Assembly: GCA_947500825.1 (NCBI GenBank)
Contig: CANMTR010000012.1
Location: 1-64,000, forward strand
Reading direction: 5' to 3'
Origin: an uncultured Paracoccaceae bacterium
Lineage (GTDB): Bacteria; Pseudomonadota; Alphaproteobacteria; Rhodobacterales; Rhodobacteraceae
Length of the DNA stretch: 64,000 nucleotides
The notes under the pieces were generated by a model. It was given only the letters and a program-made list of their open reading frames with translations, had not been told where the DNA came from and searched no databases. Positions 1 through 7,901 of this stretch are shown here, piece by piece. Made by a program: the position numbers and the translations under genes. The number at the start of each line of letters is the position of its first letter. Position 1 is the first letter of the stretch.

Positions 1-100
1 GACGGACTGATCAGCTCGGCCACGCCGACATCCGTCGGGCCTGCCATGAGCTACACCATGCAGTGGGACACGATCATGAGGCATTGACCGCCATCGGTCC

Positions 101-296
101 GAGCACAGCCCGAACGTGTTGCCCGACCTGATCGGGCAGATCCCTGCGGATGAGCAGATCGGCTCCGTTACGGCCGACGGGGCCCATGATACCCGCCGGT
201 GCCACAACGCGATCGCCAGACGCCTAGCGCGGTGCCGACGCCGTCATTCCGCCACGCCGGAATGCGCGGCCATGGAAGGCGGACACCGCAGGCGCC
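101..296 (+). pseudogene. IS5-family transposase fragment, frameshifted
   Basis: This is a broken piece of an IS5-type DDE transposase. In the frame of the listed ORF it reads VLPDLIGQIPADEQIGSV and TADGAHDTRRCHNAIA, the region around the second catalytic Asp in this family. The next conserved block, AVIPPRRNARPWK, follows from base 240 but in a different frame, so a frameshift or short insertion lies around 215-239. Similarity fades after KADTAGA near 296, and neither the N-terminal third nor the C-terminal YHRRS/E block is present. No terminal inverted repeats were found. Bases 1-100 are not assigned. The residue matches are recognised from memory of the family, not aligned. Confidence 0.7.
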
Positions 297-724
297 ACCG
301 GCTGTCGCGGTGGCGACCCTCGCTCTGATCAAGTCTCGTCATGTCCTCGCACAGCGAGATCAGTAGCAAGCCACGCTTGCGCGATGCGGCGTCGTGGTTC
401 GGCCAGTTGGCCGTGCGGGGCGGGCGAGCGAGCACTTCGGCATGCTCGACACACCGGCGTATTTGCTTGCCTGCGAGCACGCGGCGGCACATCACGAGCG
501 AGGGCGTGGCGTATGCTCCCCCCGGGCTGGCGATGTCGAACGGAGCACGCCCTGTCCTGCGCGTGGGCAATGCCGCCGTTCCATCGGAGGCTGGGTCGGC
601 GGTGCTTTTTCACGCCCGGGCCTCGATTGCCCGAAAATCGTACGTGCAGAAAACTCGGGCAATCGTCTCCATCCGCACCAACGTCGTGCTGGCAACGGTG
701 CGGGGTGCGCCCCAGATAGGGGGT
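297..724. other. Gene-free stretch between IS scar and xdhC
   Basis: No ORF here looks like a protein I recognise. The listed ORFs are either upstream extensions of xdhC or antisense shadows. The one clear structure is the inverted repeat at 624-665, listed separately. The stretch may be debris left by the insertion event. Confidence 0.5.
624..665. repeat. Perfect 11-bp inverted repeat upstream of xdhC
   Basis: CGATTGCCCGA (624-634) and TCGGGCAATCG (655-665) are exact reverse complements separated by 20 bases. The repeat ends about 60 bases before the xdhC start. It could be a regulator site, a hairpin, or a leftover from the neighbouring insertion. There is no T-run on either side, so a simple terminator is less likely. 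Confidence 0.5.
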
Positions 725-1693
725 ATGACGGATACCGGCTTCGACGACATTCCATATACCGCCCTCGGTTGGCACCGCGCGGGCAAGGGCGCGGTGCTTG
801 CCACCGTGATAGAGACCTGGGGCTCGGCGCCGCGCCCCGTGGGCAGCCAACTCGCGATCTCGGGCGATGGCGAGATCGCCGGCTCGGTGTCGGGCGGATG
901 CGTCGAGGGGGCGGTGGTCGTCGAGGCGCTGGAGGCCGCCGAGACAGGGGGCGCGCGCATCCTCGAGTTCGGCGTGTCCGACGACGAGGCCTTCGCCGTG
1001 GGCCTGGCCTGCGGCGGACGCATTCGCGTGCTGGTCGAGCCGGTGCGGGAGGGCGACCTTCCGCCCGGCATGCTGGCCGACCTGGTGGCCGACCGTGCGG
1101 CGCGGCGCCAGGTTGCCTATGCGGTGGACACGCAGACCTGGGCCCGGTGGCTGGTGCACCCACCCGAACAGCCCGACCGTTTTCGCCTGGACCGATCTGG
1201 GTTCGAGGAGGATGGGCAGACCTTCGTGGCGATCCACAATCCGCCGCTGCGGATGGTCGTGGTGGGCGGTGTGCACATCGCACAGCCGCTCATGCGGATG
1301 GCGCGGTTGTCGGGGTTCGATGCGGTCCTCGTCGATCCGCGCGAGAGCTTTGCCAGCGAGGGGCGGTTCCCGGGCGAGACGCTGATTCATGACTGGCCCG
1401 ACGAGGCGCTGGCCCGCCACGGCATCGACGCGCGCACGGCCGTCGTGACGTTGACCCACGACCCCAAGCTCGACGATCCGGCAATCGAACACACGCTGGG
1501 GACGGAGGCGTTCTACCTCGGATGCCTGGGATCGAGCAGGACCCACGCCAAGCGTGTTGCGCGGCTGGAGGAGAAGGGGCTTTCGCCTGAGCGCATACAT
1601 GCGCCCGTGGGCCTCGACATCGGCGCGCGGAGCCCGGCGGAGATCGCCGTGGCGATCATGGCGGAGATCGTTCAGAGCCTGAGGCGCGGCTGA
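725..1693 (+). CDS. XdhC/CoxI family protein
   Basis: This 322-residue protein belongs to the XdhC/CoxI family, whose members help insert or sulfurate molybdenum cofactor in xanthine dehydrogenase and CO-dehydrogenase-like enzymes. The N-terminal XdhC domain is visible as ETWGSAPRPVGSQLAI and GSVSGGCVEGAV. A Rossmann-like C-terminal domain begins near VVVGGVHIAQPLMRMA and ends with GLDIGARSPAEIAVAIMAEI. The ORF is open from 341, but similarity starts at ATG 725, preceded by AGGGGG. The stop overlaps the next start (TGATG), so the two genes are probably co-translated. The molybdoenzyme they serve is not in the window. The IS scar upstream suggests the cluster may have been cut here, but that is inference. 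Confidence 0.85.
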   Translation: MTDTGFDDIPYTALGWHRAGKGAVLATVIETWGSAPRPVGSQLAISGDGEIAGSVSGGCVEGAVVVEALEAAETGGARILEFGVSDDEAFAVGLACGGRIRVLVEPVREGDLPPGMLADLVADRAARRQVAYAVDTQTWARWLVHPPEQPDRFRLDRSGFEEDGQTFVAIHNPPLRMVVVGGVHIAQPLMRMARLSGFDAVLVDPRESFASEGRFPGETLIHDWPDEALARHGIDARTAVVTLTHDPKLDDPAIEHTLGTEAFYLGCLGSSRTHAKRVARLEEKGLSPERIHAPVGLDIGARSPAEIAVAIMAEIVQSLRRG

Positions 1694-2679
1694 TGAAGTT
1701 CGGCGAGGTGCCGCTCGACCGGGCGAGGGGCGCGATCCTGGCCCATTCCCACCGCACCGCCGGGGGGCGCATCCGCAAGGGCCGGCGGCTGGAGGAGGCC
1801 GACCTGGAGGCGCTGCGCGACGCAGGCCTGGAATCGGTCGTGGCCGCCGAGCCGGGACCTGGCGACGTGGGCGAGGATGCGGCCGCCGCGCGGATCGCCG
1901 CCGCCCTCTGCCCCGATCCGGAAGCCGCCGGTCTGAGGGTGACGGCTGCGAGCACCGGGCGCGTGAACCTGCACGCCACGGGGCCGGGTGTGCTGCAGCT
2001 CGACGCGGGCGCGGTGGAGCGGCTGAACGGGCTCGACCCGATGGTGACGGTCGCGACGCTGCGCCCGTTCGACCGGGTGGCCAAGGGGACCATGGTCGCG
2101 ACGGTCAAGATCATCTCCTACGCGGTTCCGGAGGCCGCCGTCGCCGGAGCTGCCGGGGCCGGGGCGAACACGATCTCGGTGGCGCCGGTTACCCTCCGCG
2201 GAGCGACCCTGGTTATTACGGAGATGGGGCAGGGGCCGGGCAAGGGCGAGCGGGCTGTCGCGACCCGCCTCGAGAGGTTGGGCATGACGCTCGACGCGGT
2301 CGAGGTCGTCCCTCATGCGGCGCGGCCCATCGCCGAGGCTTTGTCGGCCGTCGAGAGTGACCTGGCGCTGCTGCTGACCGCCTCCGCCACGTCGGACGCA
2401 CGCGACGTCGGCCCGGCGGGCCTCGTGGCGGCGGGGGGGACGTTGACCCGGTTCGGGATGCCCGTCGATCCGGGCAACCTGCTGTTCTACGGCCGATTGG
2501 GCGGACGGCCAGTGATCGGGCTGCCGGGATGCGCCCGGTCGCCGGCGCTCAATGGCGCTGACTGGGTGCTGGAGCGCATATGTTGCGGCATCGAGCCCGA
2601 GGCGGACGACATCGCGCGGATGGGTGTCGGCGGCCTCCTGAAGGAAAGTCCGGCCCGGCCCCACCCGCGCTCCAAGTAA
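1693..2679 (+). CDS. Molybdopterin-binding protein (MoeA/MogA-like domain)
   Basis: The 328-residue product resembles the molybdopterin-binding proteins encoded next to xdhC/coxI in Rhodobacteraceae. The C-terminal half carries the MoCF-type fold: TLVITEMGQGPGKGERAVA, then LALLLTASATSDARDVGPAG, and VDPGNLLFYGRLGGRPVIG, reminiscent of the MoeA/MogA substrate site. It is shorter than full MoeA and the N-terminal part differs, so a distinct role in late cofactor handling is more likely than general molybdate insertion. ATG 1693 overlaps the xdhC stop by one base, implying translational coupling. It is followed by a short gap and the convergent leuA. Confidence 0.8.
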   Translation: MKFGEVPLDRARGAILAHSHRTAGGRIRKGRRLEEADLEALRDAGLESVVAAEPGPGDVGEDAAAARIAAALCPDPEAAGLRVTAASTGRVNLHATGPGVLQLDAGAVERLNGLDPMVTVATLRPFDRVAKGTMVATVKIISYAVPEAAVAGAAGAGANTISVAPVTLRGATLVITEMGQGPGKGERAVATRLERLGMTLDAVEVVPHAARPIAEALSAVESDLALLLTASATSDARDVGPAGLVAAGGTLTRFGMPVDPGNLLFYGRLGGRPVIGLPGCARSPALNGADWVLERICCGIEPEADDIARMGVGGLLKESPARPHPRSK

Positions 2680-2680
2680 G

Positions 2681-2714
2681 CTCCCCGCGCGCCAGTGAGC
2701 GGCGCACGGGAGAG
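2681..2714. terminator. Possible bidirectional terminator between convergent genes
   Basis: An imperfect GC-rich inverted repeat (CTCCCCGCGCGCC against GCGGCGCACGGGAG) fills the gap between the ends of the molybdopterin-binding gene and leuA. No T-run follows on either strand, so termination is inferred from position. Confidence 0.3.
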
Positions 2715-2718
2715 GCTG

Positions 2719-4305
2719 TCAGACCACGTCGCGATAGTTGATCTCGGGCGTGTCGGACCCCTCGGGGACCAGACGGCGCTTGACTAGCAGCCGGTTCAGG
2801 GCGGCAATATAGGCCTTGGCGCTCGCGACGACCGTGTCGGTGTCCGAGGATTGGCCGGTCACGATACGCCCCGATTCCTCCAGCCGGACGGTGACGGTCG
2901 CCTGCGCGTCCGTTCCTTCGGTCACCGCGTGGACCTGGTAGAGCTGCAGCCGCGCGGAATGATCGACGAGGCCCTTGATCGCGGCGAAGGTCGCGTCCAC
3001 CGGGCCGTCGCCCTGGGCGGTGATCTGGCGATCCTCGCCATCGACGCGCATGGTCAGGTCGGCCGATTGCGGCGCCTCCGTGCCGCAGATCACGCGCAGG
3101 AAGGTCAGTTCCAGCGCGTCCTCGGCCGCACCCTGGGCCCGGACAAGGGCGTCGATATCCTCGTCGTAGACCTCCTTCTTGCGGTCGGCCAGCGACTTGA
3201 ACCGCACAAAGATGTCCTGGAGCTGGTTGTCGCCCACGTCGTGGCCCAGCTCCTTGAGCTTCGAGCGCAGCGCGGCGCGGCCCGAATGCTTGCCCATGAC
3301 GAGGCTCGTCTCCTTCAGGCCCACGTCGGCGGGGCGCATGATCTCGAACGTCTCGGCGTTCTTGAGCATGCCGTCCTGGTGGATGCCGCTCTCGTGGGCG
3401 AAGGCGTTCTTGCCCACGATCGCCTTGTTGAACTGGACGGGGAAGCCCGAGACGGTCGCCACCCGCCGCGAGATGTTCATGATCCGCGTGGTGTCGATCT
3501 CGGTGTGGAAGGGCATGATGTCGCCCCGCACCTTGAGCGCCATCACCACCTCCTCGAGCGCGGTGTTGCCCGCCCGCTCGCCCAGCCCGTTGATCGTGCA
3601 CTCGATCTGTCGCGCGCCGCCCTCGACGGCGGCGAGGCTGTTGGCCGTCGCCATGCCAAGGTCGTCGTGGCAATGGGTGGCGAAGATCACGTCCTCGGCG
3701 CCCTCGACCTCGGCGATCAGGCGCCGGATCAGCTCGGCCGATTCCACGGGCGCGGTGTAGCCCACAGTGTCGGGAATGTTGATGGTCGTGGCGCCGGCCC
3801 TGATCGCGATCTCGACCACGCGGCGGAGATAATCCCACTCGGTCCGGGTCGCGTCCATGGGCGACCACTGCACGTTGTCGCACAGGTTGCGGGCGTGGGT
3901 CACCGTCTGGTGGATGCGGTCGGCCATCTCGTCCTGGGTGAGGTTCGGGATGGCCCGGTGGAGCGGCGAGGTGCCGATGAAGGTGTGGATCCGCGGCGAC
4001 GTGGCGTGACGCACCGCCTCCCAGGCCCGGTCGATGTCGGTGGGGTGGGCGCGGGCGAGGCCGCAGATGGTCGCTCGGCGGGACCGCTCCGCGATCTCCT
4101 TGACGGCGCGGAAATCGCCCTCCGACGCGATGGGAAAACCGGCCTCGATGATATCCACGCCCATCGCGTCCAGAAGCTCGGCGATTTCGAGCTTCTCGGC
4201 GTGGGACATGGTGGCGCCGGGCGACTGCTCGCCGTCACGCAGGGTCGTGTCGAAAATCAGCACCCGCTGCGGTTCGCGGGCGACGGCGTTGGTGTCGGGG
4301 TTCAT
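2719..4305 (-). CDS. leuA: 2-isopropylmalate synthase
   Basis: LeuA condenses acetyl-CoA with 2-oxoisovalerate to make 2-isopropylmalate, the first committed step of leucine synthesis, in the cytoplasm. The 528-residue protein has the family signature DTTLRDGEQSPGATMS near residue 20, the metal-binding HCHDDLGMATANS, and a glycine-rich GLGERAGNTALEEV stretch. The last ~130 residues form the LeuA dimer domain that binds leucine for feedback inhibition (GEDRQITAQGDGPVDATFAA). Length is typical of the long bacterial form. ATG 4305 has GAGGA eight bases upstream. A short Leu-rich leader peptide and hairpin lie upstream, suggesting attenuation control in addition to feedback inhibition. No other leu gene is adjacent. 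Confidence 0.97.
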   Translation of the reverse strand: MNPDTNAVAREPQRVLIFDTTLRDGEQSPGATMSHAEKLEIAELLDAMGVDIIEAGFPIASEGDFRAVKEIAERSRRATICGLARAHPTDIDRAWEAVRHATSPRIHTFIGTSPLHRAIPNLTQDEMADRIHQTVTHARNLCDNVQWSPMDATRTEWDYLRRVVEIAIRAGATTINIPDTVGYTAPVESAELIRRLIAEVEGAEDVIFATHCHDDLGMATANSLAAVEGGARQIECTINGLGERAGNTALEEVVMALKVRGDIMPFHTEIDTTRIMNISRRVATVSGFPVQFNKAIVGKNAFAHESGIHQDGMLKNAETFEIMRPADVGLKETSLVMGKHSGRAALRSKLKELGHDVGDNQLQDIFVRFKSLADRKKEVYDEDIDALVRAQGAAEDALELTFLRVICGTEAPQSADLTMRVDGEDRQITAQGDGPVDATFAAIKGLVDHSARLQLYQVHAVTEGTDAQATVTVRLEESGRIVTGQSSDTDTVVASAKAYIAALNRLLVKRRLVPEGSDTPEINYRDVV

Positions 4306-4357
4306 TGGGGGTGTCCTCGGTATCGTCTCGTCTGGGTCTCGTCGGCGCGTACCGCCT

Positions 4358-4393
4358 CCTCTGAGCGCGTGCGCCGTAGGGCACGCTCAGAGG
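4358..4393 (-). promoter_or_regulatory. Hairpin of a probable leuA attenuator
   Basis: In the transcribed strand CCTCTGAGCGTGC pairs with GCACGCGCTCAGAGG around a CCTACGGC loop, with a two-base bulge. The 5' arm contains the stop codon of the Leu-rich leader peptide, so ribosome position on the leader would decide whether this stem can form. No U-run follows, so Rho-independent termination at this stem is not certain. A second short stem (GGCG...CGCC) may form just downstream. Confidence 0.6.
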
Positions 4394-4443
4394 CGCGTAA
4401 GGAGAAGCAGACCAAGGAAACGACGGGCGGACATGTCGGGCAT
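4387..4443 (-). CDS. Leucine-rich leader peptide upstream of leuA
   Basis: This 18-codon ORF reads MPDMSARRFLGLLLLTRL and stops inside the hairpin described at 4358-4393. Six of the codons are Leu, four in a row (CTG CTT CTC CTT). An internal in-frame ATG at 4434 would give a 15-residue version; neither start has a strong Shine-Dalgarno. The layout (short Leu-rich ORF, stop within a stem, biosynthetic gene about 80 bases downstream) matches peptide-leader attenuation of leucine genes, a mechanism known in proteobacteria. It is too short for the ORF track. Function is inferred from position and composition only. Confidence 0.7.
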   Translation of the reverse strand: MPDMSARRFLGLLLLTRL

Positions 4444-4481
4444 GATAACCGCCGGATCGGCGAAGGAAACCCCCGATATTC

Positions 4482-4509
4482 GCCCCGCCCGGACCTTGCC
4501 GGACGGGGC
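4482..4509 (-). terminator. Probable terminator after the OmpA-like gene
   Basis: GCCCCGTCCGG and CCGGGCGGGGC form an 11-base stem (one G-U pair) around a 6-base loop, ten bases after the stop of the OmpA-like gene and before the leuA leader. Only weak A/T follows (GAATAT). Confidence 0.5.
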
Positions 4510-4518
4510 CATGGTCGA

Positions 4519-5190
4519 TCAGCGTTGCGTGGGCCGGATGACGACCTGCACGCGGCGGTTCTGCTGGCGCCCCTCGGGCGAGGCGTTGGAGGCGAGGGGC
4601 TGGGTCTCGCCGTAGCCTACGGTGCGCAGGCGCGCGGGGCTCACGCCGTTGCGGATCAGGACCTGGGTGACCGACTGGGCGCGGCCCTCGGACAGGTTCT
4701 GGTTGTAGGCGTCGGCGCCGGTGCTGTCGGTATGGCCCTGGATCTCGATCCGGCTGGCGGAATACTGGTTGAGGCTCGACGCCAGGATCCGCAGGTCGCC
4801 GTAGATCGACGGGGCAAGCTGCGCGCTGTCAACGGGGAACAGGATGTCCTGGGGCATCCGCACGATCAGCGCGTCGCCGGTGTTCTGGATGATGATACCC
4901 TCCCCGAGCTGGGCGCGCAGCTCCTGCGCCTGCCGCTCGAGGAAGCCGCCGGTGACGGCGCCGGCACCCCCGCCGATGGTCGCGCCGATGGCCGCGTTGC
5001 GCAAACGGTCGCCGCTGTCGTCGCCCTGGGTCGCGCCGGCCAGGGCGCCCGCGGCGGCGCCGATCAGCGCGCCGGTGCGTACGCGGTTGGGGTTTCCCGG
5101 CCCGGTGCCGGTCTCGGTGGATTGCACGCAGGCGGTCAGCGCGAGCGTCCCGGCGGTGGCAAGGAGCAGGGGGTACTTGGCGAAGGTCAT
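4519..5190 (-). CDS. OmpA-family lipoprotein with glycine-zipper region
   Basis: This is a 223-residue outer-membrane lipoprotein expected to anchor to peptidoglycan. The start at 5190 gives a lipoprotein signal, MTFAKYPLLLATAGTLAL ending in a TAC lipobox, and has GAGGA upstream; the longer ORF to 5301 lacks this logic. Residues ~38-85 are Gly/Ala-rich (GALIGAAAGALAGA, AAIGATIGGGAGAVTGG), typical of the glycine-zipper segment in YiaD-like proteins. The C-terminal OmpA domain carries DILFPVDSAQL, IQGHTDSTGADAYN and NLSEGRAQSV, the diaminopimelate-binding signature. It is probably monocistronic, with a hairpin terminator at 4482-4509. Confidence 0.9.
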   Translation of the reverse strand: MTFAKYPLLLATAGTLALTACVQSTETGTGPGNPNRVRTGALIGAAAGALAGATQGDDSGDRLRNAAIGATIGGGAGAVTGGFLERQAQELRAQLGEGIIIQNTGDALIVRMPQDILFPVDSAQLAPSIYGDLRILASSLNQYSASRIEIQGHTDSTGADAYNQNLSEGRAQSVTQVLIRNGVSPARLRTVGYGETQPLASNASPEGRQQNRRVQVVIRPTQR

Positions 5191-5304
5191 TCTCGTCCTC
5201 GGTCGGTCTTGGGTGCACATCCCGCCCGCCTCTATACCGAAAGGGGGTGTGGCAATCCTCAACGCGCCCGCGTGATCGGCGGATTTCCGCCTGGGGCGCA
5301 CGCG

Positions 5305-6144
5305 TCACGGGGCGGTGCGCGCCGCCTCGTCGGCCAGAAGCGCGCGCTTGACCGGCAGCCCCCAGTGATATCCCCCCAGCCCGCCGCTCGCGCGCAGGGC
5401 CCGGTGGCACGGGATGAGACCGCCGATCGGATTGCGCCCGACGGCCGTGCCCACGGCGCGGTGCGCGCCGGGGTGGCCGATGGCGCGGGCGATCTCGGCA
5501 TAGGTGGTAACACGGCCCTGCGGCACCCTGAGGAGCGCCTCCCACACCTTGATCTGGAAAGGCCCGCCCATGACGTGGAGCCGCGTGCCGCCGACCTCCG
5601 TGTCCAGCACCTCCAGGTAGGGGGCGAGGGCAGCGGGGTCCTCGACGAAGGCTGCCGCGGGCCAGCGCCCCGCCAGGTCGTCGAAGGCCGCCTCCACCCC
5701 CGTCTCGGCGGTGAAGGCCAGGCCCGCCAGCCCGCGCCCGGTCGCCATGGCAAGAAGGGGGCCGAACGGACCCTCGCCGGTGGACCAGCGGATGGCCAAC
5801 CCCTCTCCCCGGCGGGCATAGGCGCCCGGGCTCATCGCCTCCCAGGTGACGAACAGGTCGTGGAGCCGCCCCGTCCCCGACAGGCCGAGCGCATCCGCGG
5901 TCTCCAGCGTCGTGCGCCGCTCCTCCAGGAGACGCTTGGCGTGACCGAGGGACAGGTATTGCTGGAACCGCTTCGGGCTGGTCCCGGCCCAGCGCGAGAA
6001 CGTTCGGTGGAAATGCGCGGGGCTCAGCCCCATCTCGGCGGCGATCTCTTCCAGGGTGAGGTCGCGTCCCGCGTCCAGTCGGGCGATGGCGCGACGCATG
6101 AGCTGCCAGTGGTAACTGCCTTCGGTATCGGTCTCGGTGTCCAT
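5305..6144 (-). CDS. AraC-type regulator fused to O6-methylguanine-DNA methyltransferase (Ada-like)
   Basis: The 279-residue protein joins an AraC helix-turn-helix domain (residues ~10-110, including MGLSPAHFHRTFSRWAGTSP) to a C-terminal DNA methyltransferase domain with the acceptor motif IPCHRAL. Such enzymes move the methyl group of O6-methylguanine to their own cysteine. It resembles E. coli Ada without the N-terminal zinc/phosphotriester domain (no Cys cluster precedes the HTH), so how it would sense methylation damage is unclear; it may act mainly as a repair enzyme. The start is ATG 6144. It is divergent from nth, another DNA repair gene. Confidence 0.92.
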   Translation of the reverse strand: MDTETDTEGSYHWQLMRRAIARLDAGRDLTLEEIAAEMGLSPAHFHRTFSRWAGTSPKRFQQYLSLGHAKRLLEERRTTLETADALGLSGTGRLHDLFVTWEAMSPGAYARRGEGLAIRWSTGEGPFGPLLAMATGRGLAGLAFTAETGVEAAFDDLAGRWPAAAFVEDPAALAPYLEVLDTEVGGTRLHVMGGPFQIKVWEALLRVPQGRVTTYAEIARAIGHPGAHRAVGTAVGRNPIGGLIPCHRALRASGGLGGYHWGLPVKRALLADEAARTAP

Positions 6145-6273
6145 GCCTTCGATCTACGCCGCGGTCCGGCCGGGCGCGACCCGAAGCTTGCTCATTGCGT
6201 GCGGCTTCCTTGCTTTCCCGAATACGCCGGCGACCGGCTTGCCACCGGCGGGCGTGCGGGGCAGACACCCGGC

Positions 6274-6921
6274 ATGGCCAGACCCTTGCCCTATCACGAC
6301 CAGGCGGAGATCTTCGCCCGCTTCCAGGCGGCAGAGCCCGAGCCCGTGGGCGAGCTCGACCACGTCAACGTCTATACCCTCGTGGTCGCCGTCGCCCTGT
6401 CCGCGCAGGCGACCGACGCGGGCGTGAACCGCGCCACCGGCCCGCTCTTCGCCAGGGTCGACACACCCGTGGCGATGCTCGATCTCGGCGAGGAAGGGCT
6501 GACCGAATACATCAAGTCCATCGGCCTCTACCGCAACAAGGCGCGGAACGTCATCAAGCTCAGCCGGATCCTGGTGGAGGAGTACGGCGGCGAGGTGCCC
6601 TCCTCCCGCGCCGCGCTCGAAGGCTTGCCGGGGGTGGGGCGCAAGACGGCGAACGTGGTTCTGAACATGTGGTGGGGCCACCCCGCGCAGGCCGTGGACA
6701 CGCATATCTTCCGCGTCGGGAACCGCACGCGGATCGCGCCGGGCAAGGACACCCTCGCCGTCGAGCGCGCGATCGAGGACAACGTGCCGGCCGAGTACCA
6801 GCTTCACGCGCATCACTGGCTGATCCTGCACGGGCGCTATGTCTGCCTGGCGCGCAAGCCCCGCTGCCCGGACTGCCTGATCCGCGACATCTGCCCCCAC
6901 CCGGAGAAGACCGAGAGATGA
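6274..6921 (+). CDS. nth: Endonuclease III (DNA glycosylase/AP lyase)
   Basis: Nth removes oxidised pyrimidines and cleaves the abasic site. The 215-residue protein has the helix-hairpin-helix LEGLPGVGRKTANVVL with the catalytic Lys, the catalytic Asp in VDTHIFRV, and a C-terminal [4Fe-4S] loop with spacing C-x6-C-x2-C-x5-C (CLARKPRCPDCLIRDIC). The huge ORF beginning at 2851 is an antisense artefact; ATG 6274 fits the family N-terminus. The stop overlaps the kinase start (ATGA). Confidence 0.97.
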   Translation: MARPLPYHDQAEIFARFQAAEPEPVGELDHVNVYTLVVAVALSAQATDAGVNRATGPLFARVDTPVAMLDLGEEGLTEYIKSIGLYRNKARNVIKLSRILVEEYGGEVPSSRAALEGLPGVGRKTANVVLNMWWGHPAQAVDTHIFRVGNRTRIAPGKDTLAVERAIEDNVPAEYQLHAHHWLILHGRYVCLARKPRCPDCLIRDICPHPEKTER

Positions 6922-7898
6922 GCCACGACGTGATCGGTATCGGCAATGCGATGGTCGACGTGATTTCCCACGCCGACGACGACTTCCTCGACCACATGGG
7001 GATCGAGAAGGGCATCATGCAGCTCGTCGACCAGGGCCGGGCCGAGCTGCTCTATGCCGCCATGTCGGACCGGACCCAGACGCCGGGCGGGTCGGTGGCC
7101 AACACCATCGCGGGGCTAGGCCGCCTGGGCCTGTCGGCGGCCTTCGTCGGCAAGGTGAGCGACGACGCGCTCGGGCGTAGCTACGCGCAAGGCATGGAGG
7201 ACGACGGGATCGCCTTTCCCAATACGCCCTCGGCGGCGGAGGCGCCCACCTCGCGTTGCATGATCTTCGTCTCCCCCGACGGGGAGCGGTCCATGAACAC
7301 GTATCTCGGCGCAGGCGCCGACCTCGCGGCCGGGGACGTGCCCGAGGCGCCCTTCGCGGGTGGCGGGATCGTGTTCCTCGAAGGGTACCTCTTTGACAAG
7401 GAAGCGGGAAAGACGGCTTTCCGCCGGGCGGCGCAGCTGATGCATGCTGCCGGCGGGCGCGCCGGCATCACCCTGTCAGACCCGTTCTGCACCGAGCGGC
7501 ACCGCGCGGACTTCCAGTCGCTGATCGCCACGGAAATGGACGTGGTGATCGGCAACGAGGCGGAATGGACCACCCTATACGAAACCGGGCTCGACGCCGC
7601 GCTCGACCGGGCGGCGTCCGACTGCGCAACGGTGGTCTGCACGCGCTCCGGCGACCCGGTGATCGTCGTCTCCCGGGGAGATCGGCTGGAGGTGCCGGTG
7701 GAACGGGTCGTGCCGGTCGACGCGACCGGGGCGGGAGACCAGTTCGCCGCCGGGTTCCTCTTCGGCTATGCCAGAGATCTCGACATCGAAACCTGCGGCC
7801 GGATGGGTGTGGCGGCGGCGGCGGAGGTGATCGGCCATGTCGGGCCGCGGCCCCAGATCGACCTTATCGAGCGGTTCCGCGCGCTGGGCCTCGTCTGA
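6918..7898 (+). CDS. PfkB-family sugar/adenosine kinase
   Basis: This 326-residue cytoplasmic kinase of the ribokinase/PfkB family is closest by eye to the bacterial adenosine-kinase-like proteins. The family signatures are GGSVANTIAGLGRLG near residue 57 and the anion-hole/catalytic motif PVDATGAGDQFAAGF near residue 270. Its start overlaps the nth stop by four bases, so the two are co-transcribed although their roles are not obviously linked. It is convergent with the DUF1638 gene, with only three bases between stops. Substrate (adenosine or another nucleoside or sugar) cannot be settled from sequence. Confidence 0.9.
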   Translation: MSHDVIGIGNAMVDVISHADDDFLDHMGIEKGIMQLVDQGRAELLYAAMSDRTQTPGGSVANTIAGLGRLGLSAAFVGKVSDDALGRSYAQGMEDDGIAFPNTPSAAEAPTSRCMIFVSPDGERSMNTYLGAGADLAAGDVPEAPFAGGGIVFLEGYLFDKEAGKTAFRRAAQLMHAAGGRAGITLSDPFCTERHRADFQSLIATEMDVVIGNEAEWTTLYETGLDAALDRAASDCATVVCTRSGDPVIVVSRGDRLEVPVERVVPVDATGAGDQFAAGFLFGYARDLDIETCGRMGVAAAAEVIGHVGPRPQIDLIERFRALGLV

Positions 7899-7901
7899 GG
7901 T

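Noticed and set aside
1-100. Frame-3 peptide QLGHADIRRACHEL resembling an integrase C-terminus
   Set aside because: Only the LGHADI fragment resembles tyrosine recombinases; the following Tyr region is absent and the stretch is too short.
2851-6921. 1356-residue plus-strand ORF over leuA, ompA-like and mgmt genes
   Set aside because: It is the open antisense of high-GC genes; only its last part (6274-6921) encodes a protein (Nth). Composition is low-complexity Gly/Arg/His with no domain.
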